Part shown: in pieces, positions 34,137 through 46,338 of the stretch
Position numbering within the stretch: the stretch's first letter is position 1
Layout: every line of letters begins with the position of its first letter
Origin: Elymus sibiricus
Taxonomy: Eukaryota; Streptophyta; Magnoliopsida; Poales; Poaceae
Reading direction: 5' to 3'
Length of the DNA stretch: 64,000 bases
Assembly: GCA_039707655.1 (NCBI GenBank)
Contig: CM077667.1
Span: 59,859,628-59,923,627 of the forward strand
Program-made: the position numbers and the translations under genes
The notes under the pieces: model-generated
Databases searched by the model: none
The model's input: only the letters and a program-made list of their open reading frames with translations
Told to the model about the DNA's origin: nothing

Positions 34137-37100
34137 TTCCACTAGAGTCAATAATCTAGTTCACATCGCCATGTGATTCACACCCAATGAGTTCTGGGGT
34201 TGTATCATGTTTTTCTTGCGAGAGAGGTTTTAGTCAACGGGTCTGCAACATTCAGATCCGTGTGTACTTTGCAAAACTATATGCTATAGATGCTGCTACT
34301 ATGCCCCACTTGGAGATATTCCAAATGACTACTCCACTATACGTATCCGGGTTGCGACTCAGAGTCATCCGGATCGGTATCAAAGCTTGCATCGACGTAA
34401 CCCTTTACGATGAACTCTTTATCACCTACATAACCAAGAAGCATTTCCTTAGTCCTCTTTAGGGACCTAAGGATAATTTTGACCACTGTCCAGTGATCCA
34501 CTCCTGGATCACTCTTGTACTCCTCTTGCCAGTACTCACAGCAAGGCACATATTAGGTGTAGTACACAACATGGTGATACGTATCCAACGTATCTATAAT
34601 TTTTGTTTGTTCCATGCTATAATATTGTCATTCTAGGATACTTTTTGGGTATTTATTTACCAATTTCCATTATTTTTGAGCACTAACCTATTGACCTAGT
34701 GCCTAGTGACAGTTCCTGTTTTCTGCGTGTTTTTGGCTTTTCAAGTTTACAGTACCAAACGAAGTCCAATCAACCCGAAACTTTTTTTATGATTTTTTAT
34801 GAACGAAATAAAGACCTGGAAGCTTCGGGAGAAGACCGGAGGCCGCACGAGGGGAGCCAGAGCAAACCAGGCGTGACCAGGGGGGTAGGTCGTGCCCATA
34901 TGCCTCCTCCCCTCCTTGGCTGCCTCCCGACGCCCCTATCTGTCCTATAAATACATTCTGGAAACCCTAGGGCATATCCTGAAACTCTTTTTCTGCCGCC
35001 GCAAGTCTCTGTTCCATCGTGATACCATCTGGAGGCCTTTTTCTGTACTCTATCGGAGGGGGAATCGATAACGGAGGGCCTCAACATCATCCTTGCTGCC
35101 TCCATGCATGGTGATGTCTGAGTAGTTCACCACAAACCTACGGGGTCCATAGTTAGTATCTTGATGGCTGTCTCTCTCTCTCTTGATCTTCAATACAATG
35201 ATCATCGCATCTTCTCTTTGATCTATCCGATGTAATGCTTTTGTGCGATGTGTTTGTTGGGATCCGATGAATTGTGGGTTTATGTTCAGATTATTCATGA
35301 TAAGATATTGGAGTCTCCTCTGATTGCTTTTATTTATTCTTATTGCATGATCATTATAGCTTCATAAATCCCTCCGATATATTGATTTTCTTTGGCCAAT
35401 TAGATTGGTGTTTCTTCAGTGAGAGGGGTGCGTTGTAGTGGGTTCAACCTGATGGATTTCTATATCCCAGTGACAGAAGGGGACAAGATACGTCTTTGTG
35501 TTGCTATCATTAAGGATAAAATGATGGGATTTATTCATATTGATTGAGTTTAGTTTGTCTACATCATGTCATCTTTCTCCAAGCATTACTCTATTGTACT
35601 TAATACTCTAGATGCATGCTGGATAGCGGTCGATGAGTGCAGTAATAGTAATAGGTGCAGGCAGGAGTAAGCTATTTGTTTATGGACATGATGCCTATAT
35701 ACACATGATCATTGCCGTGAATATGAACATGGTTATTCTCTTTTCTATCAATTGCCCAACAGTAATTTGTCTACCTACCGTATGTTTCCTATATAAGAGA
35801 TGCCACTAGAGAACACTATGGCCCCGGGTCTACTCAATTATATATTTACAAAACTTCCAAAAACCATGATGCCATTATTTACTTTATTTTATTTTGCAAT
35901 TTAAAATTATCTATTACCATCTACTTGTCTCACTTGCTTGCAAATAACGAGTCCAAGGGGATTGACAACCCTCTTGCCTGCGTTGGGTGCAAGTGTTTGC
36001 TCTTTTGTGTGCAGTCGTTGAAGATGGTGGTTGCGTGCTACTCCTATTTGTTCGATAAATCTTGGTTCTTAACTAGGGGAAATACTTATCCGTTTGTGCT
36101 GCAATTACCCGTTCCTCTTCACGGAAAACCCAACGCGGATCACAGACATCACATGGTATACATTATAGAGCCTATAGTTGAGGTATAGGGGACGACTTTC
36201 GTCCTTTCTCTTTCTTCTTTCATGGTCGAGCTTTGATTCTTACTCAACTTCATACCGTACAATACATGCAAGAACTCATTCTTTGACTGATCCATTTTGA
36301 ACTCCTTCAAAATCTTGTCAAGGTGTGTGCTGTGTGAAAGTCTTATCAAGCGTCTTGATCTATCTCTATAGATTTTGATGCTCAATATGTAAGCAACTTT
36401 ACCTAGGTCTTCCTTTGAAAAACTCCTTTCAAACAACTCTTTATGCTTTCTAGAAAGTCAACATCATTTCCAATAAATAACATGTCATCCACATATACTC
36501 ATCAGAAATGTTATAGAGCTCCCACTCACTTTCTTGTAAATACAAGCTTCTCCAAACTTGTATAAACCCATAAGCTTTGATCACCTCATCAAAGAGAAGA
36601 TTCCAACTTCGAGATGCTTGCACCAGCCCATAAATGGAACACTGGTGCTTGCACAGTTTGTCAGCATTTTTAGAATCGACAAAACCTTCCGGTTGCATCA
36701 TATACAACTCTTCCTTAAGGAAACCATTAAGGAACGCTGTTTTGACATCCATCTGCCAAATCTCATAATCGAAAAATGCAGTTATTGCTAACATAATCCT
36801 GACAGACTTCAACATCACTACGGGTGAGAAAGTCTCATCGTAGTCAACTCCTTGAACTTGCGAGAAACCCTTTTGTGACAAGTCGTGCTTTATAGACAGT
36901 GACATTACCATCGGCGCCCGTCCTTTTCTTAAAGATCCATTTGCTGAATGGCCTTATGATCATCAAGAAAGTTCTTCAAAGTCCATACTTTGTTTTCATA
37001 CATGGATCCTATCTCGAATTTCATTGCTAGCCATTCGTCGGAATCTGAGCCCACCATCGCTTCCTCATAGTTTGTTGGTTCACCCTTGTCCAACAACATG

Positions 37101-38058
37101 ACCTCCAAGATAGGATTACCGTACTACTCAAGGGCAGTACGAGTCCTTGTCGACCTACGAAACTCGGTAGTAACTTGATCCGAAGTTTCATGAGCATCAT
37201 CATTAGCTTCCACTTCAACTGGTGTAGACATCACAGGAACATCCGTCTGTGTTGGGGTACTCTCCAATTGCAGTGAAGGTTCGATAACCTCGTCAAGTTC
37301 TACCTTCCTCCCACTCACTTCTTTCGAGAGAAACTCCTTCTCTGGAAGGGATCCATTGTTGACAACAAGACTTTACTGCAGATCTGTGATAGGAGGTATA
37401 CCCAATTTTTTCTTCAGGGTATCTTATGAAGATGCACTTCTCCGCTTTGGGTTCAAGCTTATCAGGCTGAAGCCCCTTGACATGTTATTGCAGCACCAAA
37501 CTTTAAGAAACGACAACTTAGGTTTCTTGCCAAACCATAATTCATATTGTGTCATCTCAACGGATCTAGATGGGGCCCTATTTAAAGTGAATGCAGCTGT
37601 CTCTAATGCATACCCCAAAATGATAATGGCAAATCGGTAAGAGACATCATAGAACGCACCATATCTAATAGAGTATGATTATGACGTTCAGACATACCAT
37701 TACACTGTGGCGTTCCAGGTGGCAAGAGTTGTGAAACAATTTTTCACACTATCTTAAATGCATGCCAAACTCGTAACTTGGATATTCACCTCCACGATCA
37801 AATCGTAGACATTTTATCCTCTTGTCATGATGATCTTCAACTTCACTTTGAAATTTGTTTGAACTATTCAAAAAGTTTCAGACTTGTATTTCATAAAGTA
37901 AATGTTCCAATATCTACTCAAATCATCAGTGAAGGTAAGAAAATAACAATATCCACCGCGCGCTTGAACACTCATTGGACCGCATACATCAGCATGTATC
38001 ATTTCCAATATGTCACTTGCCCGCTCCATGGTACGGGAAAACGGGGTCTTTGTCATCT
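34137..38058 (-). pseudogene. pol: Copia pol 3' part: RNase H, RT and integrase C-terminal half (broken)
   Basis: Minus-strand segments: integrase core TKTPFS..MIHADVCGPM..LTFTDDLSRYW (38056-37868), integrase tail (37618-37424), linker to RT (37318-37027), RT with ETFSPVVMLKSVRI and MDVKTAFLNGFL (36911-36450), the YVDD box at 36484-36495 (in a shifted frame), LGKVAYILSIKIYRDRS (36436-36149), and RNase H down to about 34190. Multiple stops and frameshifts separate them, and the solo LTR splits RNase H. It corresponds to 58180-60450 of the plus-strand Angela-like copy. Non-functional. Confidence 0.85.
34575..36151 (+). repeat. Solo LTR, gag-only Athila-like family, with CATGG target duplication
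   Basis: TGATACGTATCCAACG to GACATCA, flanked by CATGG at 34570-34574 and 36152-36156. The Copia sequence continues across it. No internal sequence is present, as expected after recombination between two LTRs of a former full element. Confidence 0.88.
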
Positions 38059-39639
38059 TGCTACTTCTTGAGCATGCGTTGGTTTTCCCTTGAAGAGGAA
38101 AGGGTGATGCAGGAAAGTAGATAAGTATTTCCCTCAGTAGTTGAGAACCAAGGTATCAATCCAGTAGGAGATACAAGCAAGTCCCCAATAGATGTACCTA
38201 CACAAATAATCAAACACTTGCACCCAACGATATAAAGGGGTTGTCAATCCCTTCACGGTTATTTGCAAGGATGATCTGATAGAGATAGGTATGATAGATT
38301 GCTAGAACATAAAGTAAAACAAAAGTAAAAATAATACAGCGAGGTATTCTTGGTATTTTTGATTTTAGATCTGAAAGTATAAGATGGAAAATAGACACGG
38401 GGGCCATAGGTTTCACTAGAGGCTTCTCTCAAGAAGGAAAATAATACAGTGGGTGAACAAATTACTGTCGAGCAATTGATAGAAAAGCGAATAATTATGA
38501 AGATATCCAAGGCAATGATTATGCATATAGGCATCACGTCTGTGTCACGTAGACCGAAACGATTCTGCATCTACTACTATTACTCCACACATCGACCGAC
38601 TCCTGCCTGCATCTAGAGTATTAAGTTCATGAAGAACAGAGTAACGCATTAGGTAAGATGACATGATGTAGAGGGATAAACTCAATCAATATGATGAAAA
38701 TCCCATCTTTTTATCCTTGATGGCAACAATACAATACGTGCCTCGCTACCCCTACTTTGTCACTGGGTGAGGACACCGCAAGATTGAACCCAAAACTAAG
38801 CACTTCTCCCATTGCAAGAATTACCAATCTAGTTGGCCAAACCAAACCAATAACTCGAAGAGACTTTTAAAGATATGAAATCATGCAGATAAGAATTCAG
38901 AGAAGATTCAAATAATATTCATAGATAAGCTAATCATAAACCCACAATTCATCGGATCTTGACAAACACACCGCAAAAGAGTATTACATCGGATAGATCT
39001 CCATGAAGATCATGAAGAACATGGTATTGAAGAACAAAGAGAGAGAAGAAGCCATCTAGCTACTAGATATGGACCCGAAGGTCTGTGGTAAACTACTCAC
39101 GCATCATTGGAGGGGCAATGGAGTTGATGTAGATGCCCTCCGTGATCGAATCCCCCTCCGACAGATTACCGGAAAAGGCTCCAAGATTGGATCTCACGGG
39201 AGCAGAGGCTTCCGGCGGCAGAAAAGTATTTTCATGGCTCTTTTTTGTATCCAGGGAATATTTGGGAATTTATAGGCCGAAGAATAGGGTTAGGAGGGCT
39301 GCCGTGGGGCCACAAGCCAGGGGGCGCCCCCCCTAGGGGGCGCCCCTGTGGCTTGTCGCCACACGGCGGCTCTCCTGCCTTCATCTCCATGTTTGCTGGG
39401 TTCCTTCTGGTCCAAGAAAAATCATTCCGAAGATTTTATTCCGTTTGGACTCCGTTTAATATTCCTTATCTGCAATACTCAAAAACAAGGATAAAACAGA
39501 AACTAGCACTAGGCTCTAGATTAATAGGTTAGTCCCAAAAATAATATAAAATAGCATATTAATGCATATAAAACATCCTAAATAGATAATATAATAGCAT
39601 GGAACAATCAAAAATTATAGATACGTTGGTGCCGTATCA
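38059..39639 (-). repeat. 3' LTR (1581 bp)
   Basis: In plus orientation TGCTACTTCTTGAGCATGCG to GGTGCCGTATCA. The final bases read GGTGCCGTATCA against GGAGACGTATCA in the partner. It contains the GGGGGCGCCCC-type palindromic run near 39325-39350. Confidence 0.92.
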
Positions 39640-42303
39640 AGCATCCCCAAGCTTAATTCCTGCTCGTCCTCTAGTAGGTAAATGATAAAAACAGAATTTT
39701 TGATGTGGAATGCTACCTAACATATTTATCCATGTAATATTCTTTATTGTGGCGTGAATATTCAGATCCATAAGATTCAAAACAAAAGTCTAATATTGAC
39801 ATAAAAACAGTAATACTTCAAGCATACTAACAAGGCAATCGCGTCCTTTCGAAATAACATGGCCTTAGAAAGTTATCCCTACAAAATCATATGGTCTGGC
39901 TATGCTCCATATTCCCCACACAAAGTATCTAAATCATGCACAACTCCGATGACAAGTCAAGCAATTGTTTCACACTTTTTATGTTCTCAAACCTTTTCAA
40001 GTCTCACGCAATACATGAGCGTGAGCCATGGATATAGGACTATAGGTGGAATAGAATATGGTGGAGGTTGCAAGGAAAAAGGAGAAGATAGTCTCACATC
40101 AACTAGGCGTATCAATGGGCTATGGAGATGCCCATCAATAGATATCAATGTGAGTGAGTAGGGATTGCCATGCAACAAATGCACTAGAGCTATAAGTGTA
40201 TGAAAGCTAAAAAAAAACTAAGTGGTTGTGCAAAATATGAAAAATTCCACTAGTTATATCAAAGTGACAAAATAGGAGACTCTCTATCATGAAGATCATG
40301 GAGCTACTTTAAAGCACAAGTGTGGTAAAAGATAGTAGCATTGTCCCTTCTCTCTTGCTCTCATTTTTTTGGTGGGCTTCTTTGGCCTCTTTTTTTTATT
40401 TGGGCTTCGCTGGCCTCTTTTATTATTTGTAAAGTCCGGAGACTCATCCCAACTTGTGAGGGATTCATAGCTTCCATCATCCTTTTCTCTCACGGGACAA
40501 TGCTCTAATAATGAAGATCATCACACTTTTATTTACTTACAACTCAAAAATTACAACTCGATGCCTAGAAAAAAATATGACTCTATATGCAATATGAAAG
40601 TGATGGTGCATGATGAAAAACGGAACGGTGGAAGTTGCATGGCAATATATCTCGGAATGGCTATGGAAATGCCATAATAGGTAGGTATGGTGGCTGTTTT
40701 GAGGAAAATATATGGTGGCTGTTTTGAGGAAGGTGGGTTTGATGCACCGGCGAAAGTTGCGCGGTACTAGAGAGGCTAGCAAAGGTGGAAGGGTGAGAGT
40801 GCGTATAATCCATGGACTCAACATTAGTCATAAAGAACTCACATACTTATTGCAAAAGTCTATTAGTTATCGAAACAAAGCATTAGACGCATGCTCCTAG
40901 GGGAGAGGTTGGTAGGAGTTAACCATCGCGCGCTCCCGACCCTCACACAAAGGTTGACAATCATTAAACAAATCATGCTCCGACTTCGTTACATAACGGT
41001 TCACCATACGTGCATGCTACGGGAATCACAAACTTTAACACAAGTATTTCTTCCAATTCACAATTACTCACTAGCATGACTCTCATATTACCATCTTCAT
41101 ATCTCAAAACTATATGCAAGGAATCAAACTTCTCATAGTATTCAATGCACTTTATATGAAAGTTTTTATTATATCCCTCTTGGATGCCCATTATATTAGG
41201 ACTAAATTCATAACCTAAACCAATTACCATGCTGTTTTAAAGACTCTCAAAATAATATATGTGAAGTACGAGAGTTCAATAATTTCTACAAAATAAAACA
41301 CCACCGTGCTCGAAAAAGATATAAGTGAAGTACTAGAGCAACATTGCCTAGCTCAAAAGATATAAGTGAAGCACATAGAGTATTCTAATAAATTCACGAT
41401 TCAGCGTGTCTCTCTCAAAAATATGTGTGCAGCAAGGATGATTGTGGCAAACTAAAAAGCAAAGACTCATGTCATACAAGACGCTCCAAGCAAAACACAT
41501 ATCATGTGGTGAATAAAAATATAGCCTCAAGTAAATTTACCGATGGATTGAAGACGAAAGAGGGGATGCCTTCCGGGGCATCCCCAAGCTTAGGCTTTTT
41601 GGTATCCTTGAATATGGCTTGGGGTGCCTTGGGCATCCCCAATCTTAGGATCTTGCCACTCCTTATTCCATAGTCCATCAAATCTTTACCCAAAACTTGA
41701 AAACTTCACAACACAAAACTCAACAGAAAACTCATGAGATCCGTTAGTATAAGAAAAATAAATCACCACTTTAGGTACTGTTGTGAACTCATTCTTTATT
41801 TATATTGGTGTAATATCTACTGTATTCTAACTTCTCCATGGTTCATACCCCCCGATACAACCCATAGATACATCAAAATAAGCAAACAACACAAAGAAAA
41901 CAGAATCTGTCTAAAACAGAACAGTCTGTAGAAATCTATAGACTTCGAATACTTCTGTGACTCCAAAAATTCTGAAAAATTAGGACAGTCAGGGAAATTT
42001 GTGTATAAATCTTGTGTAAAAATTTCAGATCAAAAGAACGTTCCAGTGAATTTACAAAATTCCTGGACTGAGAGAAAAAGTTTCTGTTTTTCAGCAAAAT
42101 CAAATTGCAAACACCGTAGACCATCCCAAAGGTCTTACTTGGCTCAAACACTAATTTAAAAAATAAAACACAATTACTACAGAGGTAATAATGTGTGAAA
42201 CACTCAAAAACAGAAGCAAAAACAAAAGCATAAAAATAAAATTGGGTTGCCTCCCAACAAGCGCTATTGTTTAACGCCCCTAGCTAGGCATAACGCAATA
42301 GAT
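39640..42303. other. Non-coding interior of the gag-only element
   Basis: No protein similarity is visible. It begins with the polypurine region, and a second cluster of GGCATCCCC blocks lies at 41577-41643, forming an inverted arrangement with CTTGGGGTGCC. T-rich repeats of TGGGCTTC(T/G)(T/C)TGGCCTC lie at 40370-40420. Short open frames (for example at 40712, 40891 and 40973) show no family features. Confidence 0.6.
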
Positions 42304-42867
42304 CTAGGTATTATCATCCTTGGTATTGGCAACTTTTGTGAGGGCCTTCTCAAATCCGGGGGGCTCTTTCCTCTTCCCCGGGTTTGTAGGGGAAGAAACC
42401 ATCTTAATATCCAAAATATCCAAACGCTTATTGCAAAGGGTAATCAAAGTATCCAAGCGATTGAGGTTCCCACTAATATGGTTAAGTGGTTCGTGATATT
42501 GTTGTAACTCGACCAAGTGCTTATGTAAGTCACTCAATTTGTCGAGAATTTGAACCCCCTCTTCTGAGAAACCAAACCCCTTTTTTGGTGGAGGAACCCC
42601 CAAAATCCCCTCCAAAACTTCATAAGCAGCATTCGTATCTAGTTCAATAAAATTCCCTTTTGAGGCGAAATCTAAGAGCTCTCTATGATGCAAAACCAAT
42701 CCAATGTAAAAATTTCTAAGCAAAACCTTTGCATCTCCTTTTAGGTTAGAGATATGATAAGATTCCATTAGCCTATACCAGGCATCTTTCAAATTTTCCC
42801 CTTGTTTTTGTTTGAAGTATAGAACTTCAAAATCTGGTGACAAAGGGGAAGTAGTAACGCTAGTCAT
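42304..42867 (-). CDS. gag: Gag-like protein of the gag-only Athila-like element (intact, 187 aa)
   Basis: The ATG at 42867 starts MTSVTTSPLSPDFEVLYFK, and the frame is open to the stop at 42304. It contains ENLKDAWYRLMESY, a typical gag motif of Athila-like elements, then FYIGLVLHHRELLDFASKG and a heptad-rich tail (EEGVQILDKLSDLHKHLVEL, LDTLITLCNKRLDIL) ending in basic residues. It is shorter than a full gag: no CCHC knuckle. It lies 189 bp after the primer site on the element strand. It presumably assembles with a helper element's particle; that is inference. The open frame also extends upstream without ATG, so the start is the first in-frame ATG. Confidence 0.7.
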   Translation of the reverse strand: MTSVTTSPLSPDFEVLYFKQKQGENLKDAWYRLMESYHISNLKGDAKVLLRNFYIGLVLHHRELLDFASKGNFIELDTNAAYEVLEGILGVPPPKKGFGFSEEGVQILDKLSDLHKHLVELQQYHEPLNHISGNLNRLDTLITLCNKRLDILDIKMVSSPTNPGKRKEPPGFEKALTKVANTKDDNT

Positions 42868-43055
42868 AGAAACAAGTAGGGGAATCGGTAGGAAAGAGGC
42901 AAATGAAAAAGAGGGCGAATAAAAAGGCAAATCTTTTTGGTATTTTCTGAAAATCGTTTTAGAAGTGGGGGAGAGGAAAACAAGAGGCAAATGACAAATA
43001 AAGTAAATGCAAGAGATGAGTTTGTGATGGGTACTTGGTAGGCTTGATGTAGATC

Positions 43056-43073
43056 TCCCCGGCAACGGCGCCA
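43056..43073 (-). promoter_or_regulatory. Primer-binding site, tRNA-Asp type
   Basis: The minus strand reads TGGCGCCGTTGCCGGGGA, complementary to a plant tRNA-Asp 3' end, 11 bases inside the LTR at 43085. The same site occurs at 46136. Confidence 0.88.
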
Positions 43074-43084
43074 GAAATCCTTCT

Positions 43085-44671
43085 TGCTACTTCTTGAGCA
43101 TGCGTTGGTTTTCCCTTGAAGAGGAAAGGGTGATGCAGCAAAGTAGATAAGTATTTCCGTCAGTAGTTGAGAATCAAGGTATCAATCCAGTAGGAGATAC
43201 AAGCAAGTCCCCAATAGATGTACCTACACAAATAATCAAAAACTTGCACCCAACGCTATAAAGGGGTTGTCAATCCCTTCACGGTTATTTGCAAGGATGA
43301 GATCTGATAGAGATAGGTATGATAGATTGCTAGAACGTAAAGTAAAACAAAAGTAAAAATAATGCAGCGAGGTATTTTTGGTATTTTTGGTTTTAGATCT
43401 GAAAGTATAAGATGGAAAATAGACCCAGGGGCCATAGGTTTCACTAGAGGCTTCTCTCACGAAGGAAAATAATACGGTGGGTGAACAAATTAATGTCGAG
43501 CAATTGATAGAAAAGCGAATAATTATGAAGATATCCAAGGCAATGATTATGCATATAGGCATCACGTCTATGTCAAGTAGACCGAAATGATTCTGCATCT
43601 ACTACTATTACTCCACACATCGACCGACTCCTGCCTGCATCTAGAGTATTAAGTTCATGAAGAACAGAGTAACGCATTAGGTAAGATGACATGATGTAGA
43701 GGGATAAACTCAAGCAATATGATGAAAACCCCATCTTTTTATCCTCGATGGCAACAATACAATACGTGCCTCGCTACCCCTACTTTGTCACTGGGTGAGG
43801 ACACCGCAAGATTGAACCCAAAACTAAGCACTTCTCCCATTGCAAGAATTACCAATCTAGTTGGCCAAACCAAACCAATAACTCGAAGAGACTTGCAAAG
43901 ATATGAAATCATGCATATAAAAATTCAGAGAAGATTCAAATAATATTCATAGATAAGCTGATCATAAATCCACAATTCATCGGATCTTGACAAACACACC
44001 GCAAAAGAGTATTACATCGGATAGATCTCCATGAAGATCATGAAGAACATGGTATTGAAGAACAAAGAGAGAGAAGAAGCCATATAGCTACTAGCTATGG
44101 ACCCGAAGGTCTATGGTAAACTACTCACGCATCATCGGAGGGGCAATGGAGTTGATGTAGATGCCCTCCGTGATCGAATCCCCCTCCGGCAGATTACCGG
44201 AAAAGGCTCCAAGATTGGATCTCACGGGAACAGAGGCTTCTGGCGGTGGTAAAGTATTTTCGTGGCTCTTTTTTGTATCCAGGGAATATTTGGGAATTTA
44301 TAGGCCGAACAATAGGGTTAGGAGGGCTGCCGTGGGGCCACAAGCCAGGGGGGCGCCACCCCCCCTAGGGCGCGCCCTTTTGGCTTGTCGCCACACGGCG
44401 GCTCTCCTGCCTTCATCTCCAAGTTTGCTGGGTTCCTTCTGGTCCAAGAAAAATCATTCCGAAGATTTTATTCCATTTGGACTCCGTTTAATATTCCTTA
44501 TCTGCAATACTCAAAAACAAGGAAAAAACAGAAACTGGCACTAGGCTCTAGATTAATAGGTTAGTCCCAAATATAATATAAAATAGCATATTAATGCATA
44601 TAAAACATCCAAAACAGATAATATAATAGCATGGAACAATCAAAAATTATAGATACGTTGGAGACGTATCA
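43085..44671 (-). repeat. 5' LTR (1587 bp) of the gag-only element
   Basis: Collinear with 38059-39639 with only scattered substitutions and small length changes (for example GGGGGGCGCCACCCCCCC against GGGGGCGCCCCCCC). Ends in GGAGACGTATCA. Confidence 0.92.
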
Positions 44672-44966
44672 CATCTTGCCCATGAGGCATGGTTCGCATG
44701 TTTCAAGTGATTCGAAATCGAGTGAGTCCAAAGATCCATCAGCATGGAGTTTCTTCATGCGCTTTACACCAATATGACCTTCGCAGCAGTGCCACAAGTA
44801 TGTTGTACTATCATTATTAACTTTGCATCTTTTGGCATCAATATTATGAACATGTGTATCAGTACGATCGAGATTCAATAAACCATTCACATTGGGTGCA
44901 TGACCATAGAAGGTATTATTCATGTAAACAGAACAACCTTTATTCTTTGACTTAAATGAATAACCA
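44672..44966 (-). pseudogene. pol: Copia integrase N-terminal (pre-integrase) fragment
   Basis: The minus-strand frame from 44923 reads NNTFYGHAPNVNG, then LWHCCEGHIGVKRMKKLH and CEPCLMGKM, which is the GAG-pre-integrase zinc region (H..H..C..C). It joins directly to TKTPFS at 38056 across the nested element. The Copia match ends at about 44966. Confidence 0.85.
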
Positions 44967-46124
44967 TGCTATAATGTGTCTTTTAACCTAGAAAAAAAAT
45001 AAAGAAGTAACTTTCGGGACGAAGCGCCACCATCTCGAGGCGGAAACCTGGGCAGAGGCCCTTTTGCACTCCGGAACACTGATTCTATCGGGGAAACTCC
45101 TCTGCGGGAGGGGGAGATCGAAGCCATCATCATCATCGACATTGCCTCCTTCATGGGAAGACCAATCTTCATCAACATCTTCACCAGCACCATCTCATCT
45201 CAAAATCTAGTTCATCTCTTGTATTCAATCTTTGTCTCAAAACCTTAGATTGGTACCTGTGGGTTACTGGTAGTGTTGATTACATCAAGTAGTTGATGCT
45301 TGTTGGTTTACTTGGTGGAAGATCATATGTTCAGATCCTTAATTATCATTATTACATCACCAATCTTGAACATGGTGATGATTTGTGAGTAGTTACTTTT
45401 GTTCCTGAGGACATGGGAGCAGTCTTGTTATAAGTTATCATGTGAAGTTGGTATTCGTTCGATATTTTGATGATATGTATGTTGTTGCTTCCTTTAGTGG
45501 TGTCATGTGAACGTCGACTACATGACACTTAACCATCTAATGTTCCTAAGGGAAGGCATTGTGGAGTAATAAGTAGATGATGGGTTGCTGGAGTGACAGA
45601 AGCATAAACCCTAGTTTATGCGTTACTTCGTAAGGGGCTGATTTGGATCCATAAGTTTCATGATATGGTTAGAGTTATCTTAATTCTTCTTTCGTAGTTG
45701 CGGATGCTTGCGAGAGGGGGTAATCATAAGTGGGTTGCAAGTTCAAGTAAGAACAACACCTTAGCACCGGCCACCCATATTAAATTATCAAAGTAACGAA
45801 CGCGAATCAACTAAACATGATGAACATGACTAGATGGAAATTCCCATGTGTCCTCGGGGGCGCTTTGCTTTATATAAGAGTTCCTTCAGGCCTGTCCTTT
45901 GCTATAAAAAGGATTGGGCTATCTTGCTGCACGCTTGCTACTATTGTTACATTTCACTTGTTACGAATTATCTTGCTAGAAAATTATCTATCACTGTTAG
46001 TCACAACACTTGCATGGAATATCTTGCTAAACACTGCTTATCATTTCTTTCTGCTCCTCATTGGGTTCAACACTCTTACTTGTCGAAAGGACTACGATTG
46101 ATCCCCTATACTTCTGGGTCATCT
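44967..46124 (+). repeat. 5' LTR of the Athila-like element (left end missing, right edge approximate)
   Basis: Identified by TCGGGACGAAGCGCCACC, GTCGACTACATGACACTTAACC, CTTTATATAAGAG and the end TTGATCCCCTATACTTCTGGG just before the primer site. The usual TG start is lost at the junction with the Copia fragment. TATATAA at 45873 is the likely TATA box. Confidence 0.75.
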
Positions 46125-46135
46125 AGACTCTTTTC

Positions 46136-46153
46136 TAGCGCCGTTGCCGGGGA
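46136..46153 (+). promoter_or_regulatory. Primer-binding site, tRNA-Asp type, one mismatch
   Basis: TAGCGCCGTTGCCGGGGA; the second base differs from the site at 43056-43073 (TGGCGCC). It is followed by GTGAAGCGCCTTTGG. Confidence 0.85.
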
Positions 46154-46338
46154 GTGAAGCGCCTTTGGTGAGCGGAATTTGGTGAGATAACATTTCCGGT
46201 ACGTGTTGAATTTTACTATTGCTTGTTCATCCTTTGAGCGGCTTGTTCGGGGCATATACGCCTCGAACGAAAGTGGTACGAGCCGCTCCTTAAAATACTG
46301 AACTTTCTGAAAATATTTATTATGAAATTCCTTCGAGT

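Larger units (their letters stand above)
38059..44671 (-). mobile_element. Complete non-autonomous gag-only Athila-like Gypsy element
   Basis: LTRs 38059-39639 and 43085-44671 are nearly identical, with target duplication CATCT at 38054-38058 and 44672-44676. The element splits the Copia integrase exactly between CLMGKM and TKTPFS codons. A tRNA-Asp-type primer site lies at 43056-43073 and a polypurine tract (reversed GCATCCCCAAGCTT) at 39640. The interior carries one open gag-like gene and about 2.6 kb of non-coding DNA, and no protease, RT or integrase. It must be moved by enzymes of a relative such as the element at 44967. High LTR identity indicates the youngest insertion in this block. 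Confidence 0.92.
32174..44966 (-). mobile_element. Angela/BARE1-like Copia, 5' part lost, carrying two later insertions
   Basis: Minus-strand order is 3' LTR (34127-32174), polypurine tract GTGGGAGAC (reversed at 34128-34136), RNase H, RT and integrase. The remainder continues at 44672-44966 after the gag-only element. Gag, protease and the 5' LTR are absent: similarity stops at about 44966 against an Athila-like LTR. Nested inside are the solo LTR at 34575-36151 and the 38059-44671 element. Confidence 0.85.

Noticed and set aside
43056..43073. A tRNA-Asp gene
   Set aside because: Only the 18-base complement of the tRNA 3' end is present beside an LTR, as expected for a primer site.
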